From Saccoglossus kowalevskii (lineage: Eukaryota; Hemichordata; Enteropneusta; Harrimaniidae), in the NCBI RefSeq assembly GCF_000003605.2, contig NW_003109104.1, positions 20,384-62,019 on the forward strand: 41,636 bases of DNA. Reading direction: 5' to 3'. Under the pieces are notes generated by a model. It did not search any database and had not been told where the DNA came from. It worked only from the letters and a program-made list of their open reading frames with translations. The first letter of the stretch is position 1; every line of letters starts with the position of its first letter. Positions 33,839 through 41,636 of the stretch are shown piece after piece. Position numbers and translations under genes: made by a program.

Positions 33839-34423
33839 TGTCATGAATTTGTTTTCGCGTATCTGTTGACCGACTTAATTAGTTGATTACGAGCGAATTG
33901 CTGTGTTATGTCTGTCATCGTTTAGGCCTATTTGAAGTTTTGGATGGAATTTGGCTCAGTGATTTGGAACTAATTACCAGATAACCACCGCTATTCTGAC
34001 AGTTGGTTTCCATAGTTATTAATGTAGTGAACGATTAATCAAAAGATATGACGTATTCAGTACTTAGTGTGATTGGCTTTATGATTGAAGGTTACGCCTT
34101 AGAGTCTTTTTACTGTTTTGTAATTGGTTAGAGTTTTGAAAATGGGGAGCACACCACGAGAGACGCAGTCTAGAGCAGTCCTGGAGAGCCTTGGGGCGAG
34201 TGTTGACGCAGTCTAAGAGAGTCTTGGGTCAGCCCTGCGATAGTCTTGGGGACTTTTCTCCAGGGCGCTGTGTCTTATAGAGTGCTCCACAGACCGACTA
34301 AGACGAGAGTTGAAACGTATTTCGTTGTGCTTGTCTTATTCGACTGTAAAGTTTAAGTGACTTTCCCGATCCCGTACCTCAAGGGGACGAGATATAGAGA
34401 CGAGACGAAATTCCCCCCTGACA
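33839..34423 (+). mobile_element. Related LTR nested in the left LTR, opposite orientation
   Basis: Starts TGTCATGAATTTG and ends CTGACA, same family as 14172-14669 (shared TGTGTTATGTCTGTC.TCGTTTAG, GTGTGATTGGC, CTGTAAAGTTTAAGTGACTT). The host LTR stops at 33838 and resumes at 34469, as shown by the intact copy at 35809-36368. A further 45 bp (34424-34468) belongs to neither LTR. Confidence 0.6.
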
Positions 34424-34534
34424 AGTGTGGAGAAACCCGAGAGTACAAGAATTTACCCCTGATAATTCACTGGCAACCAGGTATCAAGTCGTATCAGTAA
34501 CCGATCTTTAAACACATAGAAATAAATCATGACA

Positions 34535-35808
34535 CATCCCTCCTCTTAAACTAGACTTATGTCTCCTGGCATAACACGTCACAAATCAAAGATATCGGTT
34601 ATTCACTCAACACTCGTCATGCAGGTCAAATACAATATTAACATAAAGGTATAATTCAAATGAGTAAAAAGAATGATTAAGTACAATGGTTATAAGTCTC
34701 AATATCCTACTCTTCAAGGGAGAGATTACAAAAGTTCCAACTATATTAAAAGGTCAAAACACTGAGGCGTAGCCGTATAACCATGTGATCAGTCGCTCGC
34801 TGCAGTCGTCAGCACGATCAAGTGATTACCAGGGATGCGTCTCACAGTTAAAGCTTTGCAAAGCTCGCCTCTACTAAAACAATAAGTAAACAATCTATTA
34901 TTCAAATCCTGTGACATATGTTTATAAACTCCACCCTAAACACAAGTTGTTGAATCTAAATAATAGTCTAACGACATGGGATCGCAATGTGAAAAAGAAG
35001 TCGCTATCATAACACATTTCTGCTCTGACAAATCCTAATTCAAGTGGGAAAAAGCTAAAACGACTAAACATTACTTAGTTACATATAATTGTGTCAATCA
35101 TGAACAAATGCTTTTGATCATCAAGTAATACGTACGTAGGCGCACCACTTCTATTTCAAAAAGATATTAAAACGTTACAAAAGTGCCTCTCAAATCAATA
35201 AATTCAAAGTGTAGGAACTATTCCAAAAACAACACATTAATCGACAACTCTGAAAAAACTCAAAACTCAATAAAACCTTAAAAACTCATATCCCGTATAT
35301 ACTTCTTAAAAACTCAAAATTGTTTGTTGCAAATACTTCGTCTACTGAGAAACGTTTAAATTTACCATCATAAAGAACCTCACGAAGTCAATAAATAAAT
35401 AAATGTCAGTTCAAAGTGGAGATCTGGGCGTTCACATAAACGTTATTCAACATCACAATAAACGTTCATAAACCGACAATAGGAAGCAAGCATTACGTTA
35501 CATACTAAACAATAGTGCTGAGATTGTCATGGTTATACTTGATTTCAGTTGCTACCTTGATTCTGATGTCGTCCACTTCACATTGGTCATCCAGTCCTAT
35601 TCGATATTCATCCTACTTGAGGTCTTCTGGAGTCATTATGTTGTAATTATGGTGAATCTGTTAATCTTCAAATACGGTTTGGTCACTTTCGTGGAGCTGC
35701 CAGTTCCGTCTGCCAGAAACACACACATTCATTCGTTCTCTCGTCATTACACAGTTCTGCACAGGAAGTTGATGTGTGTTATACACATGCCCGCGTTCCT
35801 CCAACATG
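34535..35808 (-). other. Interior of the LTR element, no coding capacity seen
   Basis: AT-rich, with many stops on the - strand. The largest frame (+ strand, 35529-35813, 94 codons) shows no similarity to gag or pol. Together with the flanking LTRs this resembles a large non-coding derivative. Confidence 0.5.
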
Positions 35809-35893
35809 TATGATGGCTTAATTCTTGTGTTTTTATTAAACCTTACATCAGGTACCAGGGAATCGATACGTCGCCACCTTTCGCACAAACAAA

Positions 35894-35929
<36 letters not shown>

Positions 35930-36368
35930 TATAATTTGTGTCTAGGTCGCCCTGGGGAGAGTCCGCCAAGGCCGGCTTGCCTCGCCGACAACTCCACCAA
36001 GACTCTCTCTAAGACTCCTGCCTCGTCGAGAGCTCGCCAAGACTGACCAAGACTGACCAAGACTGCTTTATTCACTTCTCCAACTTTAACCAATTACAGA
36101 GGAGTTTAAAAGCTTAAAGCGTAGGCTCCAAACATTCAACTCGCATATAGCCAATCACACAAAGTACTTAACACATATATAAAGAAATTACACATACCAA
36201 ACTGTCAGATTTAGTTCCAATCATTGACTAGAGTTCCGTCCAGAACCTTGTATAATGGTGACAAGTTATGGGAAAGTGTTGAATGATATCATCCAGCTAT
36301 TCACTGGCAACCAGCTATCAAGTCGTATCAGTAACCGATCTTTAGACACATAGAAATAAATCATGACA
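35809..36368 (-). repeat. Right LTR of the element, with CA microsatellite
   Basis: Uninterrupted LTR copy, except for about 115 bp absent from the left copy, which includes a CA run at 35895-35927. It also contains GACCAAGACT repeated in tandem near 36043-36062. Confidence 0.6.
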
Positions 36369-36369
36369 G

Positions 36370-38125
36370 AACTGAAAGTATTGCAAGATGTGCAGAATGT
36401 GCACAAAAAGTCTCTTATGGAGATGAACTTCCGCGACATTTCTTTCTTAAGTTATGCAGGTGTTGTTATGTCTCATGAACTGCTCATGTCAAATTTAACA
36501 TGAAGCCCAGTGCCAAGTCAGTGATGATTTTATCAGCGTGAAGCATAAACGTACGGCCCCCAGACTGGGTACTGCCAATCCAGACGGTAACTGTGCCATT
36601 AAAGTTGTTCAGTACAATCCACCATTTAGGATGTTTATCACCAGGCTATAACCTCAAGTGAAAATATTCAAAGCCTTGTTAAAATGTTGCTTAATGTGCA
36701 CGATAACTTCGAAAACCTTAAAACCAATTTCGACACATTCTCTTTATTTCTTATTGAAACTACATGAGAGTGTGACCAAGTGGAGTTCTTATTCGCAAGT
36801 ACTACTCACAACGATGTCTTCAAAAATTGTTTCATTTAATTGTCGGGAACAAACTGTTAACCCAAAAGCACTGGCTTAGTAATTCTGAATGAACACTTAT
36901 GGGGAACATACATAATGGCTTTAGCGCGTGTGGAGGAGGAGGCAATGGTTTAAGGAACAGGAATCCATGTGGGACGGCCGAACTGAGGGATTGCCATCTT
37001 GTGCCGCAAGTCTCTTAGCAATAAAGTTAAACGATATTTAATGATAACAGGCTTATTGGTGTGGAATTGTGTACTGAGCATAGACATATACTCATAATAT
37101 GTGCATTTTCTCACTTGTTCATATGATAATTTTGATGATTTTCCTAGCTATTTGGCAAACAATTATTATATTGTTCAAGAATACCATGCAACAATTGCTA
37201 TCTAGGATAGGCAAATCTAGGATAAATCATTGTTTAGTCACGACTTGAAGATTGTTGCGCAGAAAATAATATATATGTAGAAAAGCATGCAGAAAATAAT
37301 AGATACGTTTTAGTCAGTCCACTGAAAATGTTGCATATTACATGAAGGCTCTTGGTAGTACTGGTGGTTAGTCACTGCCTTAATACAACCTCTGCTCACA
37401 CTGCAATTAAGAATATACGTATTATTAAAAATGTTATGTCGTCGGATCACCTTCCACTTAGCGACTCAATTTGAATTCCAGTTTCGACTTGGAAATTACC
37501 TTAGAATCATGCCGAAATGGTCTAAGGTGACTGGTCATAAAGTTAGAAAGTACTAGGACTGCTCAACTTCTGTGTGGGATTAATACTCCAAATAACGTAT
37601 TGGGTTGTCGTGACACTAAATACACAAATCGTGAACATATAATTACTCTTACTATGCTGACATTATTCAATCGTTACATGCAGTGGCTAAATATACTATA
37701 TCAAAGATACTATACGAACTGTCAACAAGATCCTAGGATAGAATGACCAATTTGGTGACTTTCATAACATTACTAAGGATGCATGTATGGTGTGGGTAAT
37801 TAATGGAAGACCTCGTTCTGTACCAATATATGAATTGACAAAATTTTAACTAACGGTTTGTATGTGTAAGAGAAACGATGAACAATCGAGGGCTGATTAT
37901 AGAGGGACAAATAAACATTTGCAATATGTGGAAAATGCACTATAATATCTCCTGTCTGTAAAAAATTGCCTAACAAGAATCATGTGATATCTGCTGTGAA
38001 TGAATTACTGCAGTAACTGTTATATCGAAATTATTTGAATTATATATTTTAAATCAAACTGAACAGTTGATCGTGACTAGTGATTACCGGTTTGGGTTTA
38101 AACGAAGGCATTCGACAAAAAGTTG
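36370..38125 (+). mobile_element. LINE relic A: ORF1 C-terminus, endonuclease, linker, start of RT
   Basis: In order and over many frameshifts: an ORF1-like part (36492-36870; NPDGNCAIKVVQYNPPFRMF, ITRL, then LKTNFDTFSLFLIE), endonuclease motifs near 36955-37110 (GRPN.GIAIL, DNRLIGVEL, ILIICAF), SDHLPL near 37445, a post-endonuclease linker to 37930 (NNVLGCRDTKYTNREHI, GWNDQFGDFHN, KRNDEQSRADY), then the RT start near 37990-38120 (ISKLFELYILNQTEQL, YRFGFKRRHST). Only the beginning of RT remains. ORF1 and endonuclease pieces match LINE relic B, so both belong to one type. No function is retained. Confidence 0.7.
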
Positions 38126-38614
38126 GCATCCAGAAATCCAGAAAATGGCCACCATGATGCCATCTCGCTATATATTGAACAAAAAGATTCCATATGGAAA
38201 TATATAATGATAAACGTATCATCAAAGACAAGCTTTGTAATAACCCTGACATTTTGAAACAGGATGAGATTACGTCTATATCAGCTAATAGAAAATCCAC
38301 AGTCAATGGCGAATTACGTAATAATGATGTTGATCTGCAAAGTGATTGTGGTAATTTACATACTCAAGATGCTGACATGCAGGTATGCCCATTAATGAAA
38401 ACACCGCCAGAGATGTTAATGATGAATGTGATAATTGCACAACAGATACAGATGGTTACACCACTTATCACAGTCATCATCGTAGAAAACGTAACTATGC
38501 GGAAGCTGTGTCTGTTGAAAAAAAAAATTGCAAACCCAGTCTATAATGAATCAAATCAAAGGAGGAATGGAATTCCTGTAGCTCCGCACCCATGCCACTA
38601 CTAACTCGCGCATT

Positions 38615-38869
38615 TTGTTTGTTCATCGGTTCAGAAACGCATTTGTTAGTAGACTTGTACCCGGAACTACCGTCGAGATGTTTACTACGTATATAAGAAC
38701 AAACGTGGTCATTACAGATATTGTGTGTGAGAAATTAAAAACCAAATATGACACCCTTCAAGCTTCGTTTTGTGTAACGACATCTTTATCAGACTTCCAG
38801 TCTCTTATGAATGCCAATGCCTGGCCTGAGGGCGTCTTGGTCCGTAAGTTTTTTCAGCGACGCAAATGA
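38615..38869 (+). pseudogene. ORF1 C-terminal domain of LINE relic B
   Basis: Eighty-four codons with intact frame to a TGA, matching the corresponding, more decayed part of LINE relic A (ITRL.PQV ... LKTNFDTF against VSRLVPGTTV ... LKTKYDTL). Probably an RNA-binding or nucleoprotein-like domain of the retrotransposon; upstream ORF1 is broken by a frameshift near 38600. Confidence 0.55.
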
Positions 38870-39572
38870 CACTCTTCATATTATAATGATGGAAATTAAA
38901 ATTGTTTGATATAATTATAATTGTATAATTAAGTCTTGTGTCAACACATTGTGTGATAATCACGATATATATCTTTTACAAGAACACTGGTTGGTAAAGG
39001 ATGACTTGGGATTTTTGTCTTCTATACACAAGGACATTTATCCATTTTGAGTTTCTGCTGTGGATACTAGCAGTGGTATTCTTATGGGGCGTCCCTACGG
39101 GGGTACTGCCATCTTGTGGTGTTAATCGCTTACAAGCATAATTATAAAGATTAATACGTATGAGGATCCGAGGCTTCTTGGTGCGAAAATAACAACTAAC
39201 AGCGATAGTAAACTCTCCTTTCTGTGTGTTTACCTCCCTACAAACTATTGTGACAATATAGACAAATTTGTGAACTACCTGGGTACGACGGCATATAACG
39301 CACCTCTTCCATGAACAATTGAGGGTGGCTCCGGTGAATCTAATACTGCGAACATGTGGGCTATGCATTTTAATACGGTTTTAAATTCTGTTAAATATAA
39401 AGTTAAAGTGCATCAATATGTTTCAGGTAATACGTTAGATACGTCCGTGGAAGAAGTCGCTCAGTTGTGCAGAGTCTTGAGCTAGAGAAATCATGTGGAG
39501 CAAGCGGTCTATCTGCTGAGCGCCTTAAATTCGCTAACCCGGTGATCTCATCACATCTGTCAATGTGTCTGT

Positions 39573-39887
39573 TTGCAATGCTTATACACGGAACTGTCCC
39601 ACCCAAGAAGGTTGATTGAAGTTGAACTGCTCCCAATAGCTAAGAACAAATGTGTAAATATGACCAGCAAAGATAATTATCGACCCATTGCCATAACTAC
39701 AGTTTTATCCAAAGTCTTTGAACACATTCTTCTAAACAGATGTCAGAATTATCTTAATGTTTCAGACAATCAATTCGGTTTTAAAAAGAAACACTCGACT
39801 GACTTATTTATTTTTACTCTGAAAGAAATTATTAAGCATTACAATTATTTATTATTTTTTTTATATGGACTCATTTGTCTGAAATAA
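39573..39887 (+). pseudogene. RT N-terminal part of LINE relic B
   Basis: Contains SKDNYRPIAITTVLSKVFEH, NRCQNYLNVSDNQFGFKKKH and FTLKEIIKHY, standard RT boxes 0-2 of a LINE. The frame ends at 39887 within an AT-rich insertion-like stretch (TAATATAATATAATA); the RT text resumes at about 39950. Confidence 0.8.
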
Positions 39888-40754
39888 ATAATAATATAAT
39901 ATAATATAAAAGAAATTGTCGACTTCTATAAAATCGCAACTCGCCTGTCTTTTTGCTTGTTTCGTAGACGCAACAAAAGCGTTTGACTGGGTAAACCATT
40001 GGAAGTTATTCAGAAAAATGACAGGGAAATGCTATTATTCATTGTGCGTTGTATATTGTATTTGAACCGGGTTTAAAAATTTTTGTGTCCAGTGCACTTA
40101 TCTACGTTCTTTAGAATGACCAATGGAGTTGGACATTGAAGCATTCTTTCGTCAATGTTATTTACAATTTACACTGACAATCTCAGTACAAGGCTGCAAA
40201 AAAAAAACAGGTGTTCGATTTCATGAAGCTGACATTGAAAATGCTCGTTGAGATCTGCGTGTGTTATATGGTAAACCTTTGCTTTTCTTTTCGTCCCAAT
40301 GCTGTCATCAGATACCAGAGATGAAATTTTCAAATTTGCTTGAATGTCTGATGTGATTATCGTACACAAATTGTAAATACAATGCGGATGGATTATAATA
40401 ACGCCATGAAACCTGTCTTTAGCCATAAACTGGATAGCAGCGCTAGTGGTGATAGTGTGAATAGTAATATTTTAAATTTTGAATTCCTTCAATGCAAGAA
40501 GTTATATAACAGCAATCGCCTTCTTACGAGCGATAATGCTTTATTTCGTACTAGTGTATTTTTTTTTTAGGACAAAGTTCAGACGTTGTATTTATTAGTT
40601 TTAGTGTTTGTAATGCATTGTATATGGGACATTTGGGCCTGAAATAAAGGATTAATAATAATAGTATCGAACGTGGCAGATAAGGAATGAAGTAGATCGG
40701 TTTTGTTATTGCGATATTCTCTGTATGCGTATTGTAGTCGTTGTGAGATATTTA

Positions 40755-41081
40755 TCAAGGTAGATTAACCGTATGAGTTGAAAAGAAGAAGTACGTCAAA
40801 ACATTATTTAAGAAGTGGTGTTGGGTCAAGACAGCAAATGTTTGTAGTAGAGTGTATGGTGATATCATATATTTGTTGGTCATCGACTGACTGAATGTTT
40901 TTTTTTTAACAGTAGAACTGTGTATTTCCCAGGAGATAAAAGGAGTAGATGTTTCATTCGCGGCCAAGGTGATACCTATGTCATCAATTTTCTTGGTAAA
41001 GAACTGAATGAAAGAATTGAACAGCTTCATAAATGATGTATGATTTATTAGTTCGTTACGCTGATAGGTAAAAGTATGCAT
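40755..41081 (-). pseudogene. Possible fragment of another LINE ORF2
   Basis: The - strand frame reads MKLFNSFIQFFTKKIDDIGI, resembling the '..FN.FF..KI..IR..L' segment upstream of RT in CR1/L2-type LINEs. The rest of the frame is not recognisable. This may belong to the same type as the RT fragment at 32880-33175. Confidence 0.35.
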
Positions 41082-41636
41082 ATGCTAACAGTAGTTAATA
41101 AAGACCCCAAATAGACTGTTTATAAGTATATTAGCATCCGAGTTGCCGTACATCGACAAAGTAATACTGAGAAATTGGCGAGTTGTGTGTTGTCACAGTG
41201 CACGTGTGTTACGTAACCCCTTTTATAGAGAAGGGCAATGGGCCAATGACCTGTACATGTTATGTACATATCATAGTAAACTACAGGTTGCTTTAAGGTA
41301 GCGGGACTATTATTTGCATACTTGTTTTCATCTTCTAATTGTGACTAAATGACTACAAATAGACACAGGAAAGTATATATTTTTTGAATCGCCAGACTTC
41401 AAGCTTTTCACAAGTGTATTTTGCATGCCCGTATCTGCATTCTACGACGCGTTACTCAACCAAAAAAAATAATTACGCATTTATGCTGGCGATAAGAAGT
41501 ATTTTTTTCACTTTCCCTAGTTGTTTAATAGTCTGGTAAATTGAATGTGTCTGGTCAGTTTTATTCAAGCAACGCGTTTTAAAAATAGTGTGCTGAATTT
41601 CAAATACTGTTTTAGTCGCATTGCCCCCAACTCAAA
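41082..41636. other. Right edge of window, nothing recognised
   Basis: AT-rich sequence without an open frame or repeat that I could relate to anything else in the window. Confidence 0.5.

Larger units (their letters stand above)
33416..36368 (-). mobile_element. Non-autonomous LTR element with nested insertion
   Basis: Direct repeats at 33416-34534 and 35809-36368 share long blocks (TGGCTTAATTCTTGTGTT, GGCTTGCCTCGCCGACAACT, CACTTCTCCAACTTTAACCA, AGTCGTATCAGTAACCGATC) and end in CATGACA. Read on the - strand each LTR begins TGTCATGA. A purine-rich tract (AAGAGGAGGGATG) lies just before the 3' LTR on the - strand, fitting a polypurine tract. AACT on both outer sides (33413-33416, 36370-36373) may be the target duplication. 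The 1.27-kb interior has no recognisable gag or pol. The left LTR is interrupted by 33839-34468. Confidence 0.65.
38190..40664 (+). mobile_element. LINE relic B: ORF1, endonuclease, RT, 3' tail
   Basis: ORF1-like frames 38194-38604 and 38615-38869 (VSRLVPGTTVEMFTTYI, EKLKTKYDTL, NANAWPEGVLVRKFF). Endonuclease relic 38940-39310 (LLQEHWLVKDDLGFL, GRPYGGTAIL, LLGAKITTN). RT from about 39480: GLSAERLKFANP and HGTVPPKK, then after a frameshift KDNYRPIAITTVLSKVFEHI, NQFGFKKKHSTD and VDATKAFDWVNHWKLFRK near 39965, then YTDNLSTRLQK near 40170. The FADD/YADD box was not found. The tail ends GAAATAAAGGATTAATAATAATAG with AATAAA at 40643-40648. Confidence 0.75.

Noticed and set aside
35661..36093. Cys/Val-rich frames on the - strand over the microsatellite
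   Set aside because: The composition is produced by the CA repeat; it lies in an LTR.
36492..36655. Fragment first thought to be a dynein or midasin-like exon because of a PPFRMFIT stretch
   Set aside because: The same frame continues into text that aligns with ORF1 of LINE relic B, and endonuclease motifs follow, so it is retrotransposon ORF1.
1..41636. CRISPR arrays, tRNA and rRNA genes
   Set aside because: No regularly spaced repeats with unique spacers and no recognisable tRNA or rRNA sequence were seen; the genome type is eukaryotic.

Overview
This is an AT-rich, intron-containing, transposon-rich piece of an animal nuclear genome. It shows GT-AG introns, AATAAA-type poly(A) signals, fossil LTR, tyrosine-recombinase and LINE retroelements, TIR DNA transposons and a 994-base scaffold gap. 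No bacterial-style operon is present. The retroelement mix suggests an invertebrate, perhaps a mollusc or other lophotrochozoan, but that is inference and the species cannot be named from the sequence.

The only genes I can build completely are two paralogues of a GDP-fucose protein O-fucosyltransferase-like family, arranged tail to tail. Gene A is on the + strand (five coding exons, 5409-9485, 449 aa). Gene B is on the - strand (five coding exons, 27899 down to 18028, 435 aa). Both models splice in frame throughout. They share intron phases 0-2-0-1, identical lengths for exon 3 (145 bp) and exon 4 (133 bp), an N-terminal signal anchor, a variable stalk, a glycosyltransferase core with an HFRT motif, and a basic C-terminus. 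Gene B introns have collected transposons: a Ty3/gypsy integrase relic in intron 1 and a TIR element carrying a RecQ-helicase-like fragment in intron 4.

Just downstream of gene A, at about 9.93-12.13 kb, the upstream region plus first exon of a family member is present twice more as decayed tandem copies. They share one inactivating stop, and the second copy was later hit by a hAT-like MITE with a target duplication. Four copies of this first-exon module therefore lie in the window, only two of them usable.

The gap between the genes (12.1-18.0 kb) holds a decayed DIRS-like tyrosine-recombinase element, interrupted by a solo-LTR-like insertion, and a CpG-rich patch with NRF1-like and YY1-like motifs that may be a promoter.

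From 28.5 kb rightward I see only mobile DNA. A decayed LTR element (28.5-31.9 kb) has the order protease-integrase-RT, as in Gmr1-like elements. Next come a GIY-YIG-like fragment and a LINE RT fragment (32.4-33.2 kb), then a non-autonomous LTR element with a nested related LTR (33.4-36.4 kb), two consecutive LINE relics of one type (36.4-40.7 kb) and a further possible LINE fragment on the - strand (about 40.8-41.1 kb). The first 4.5 kb holds no recognisable gene.
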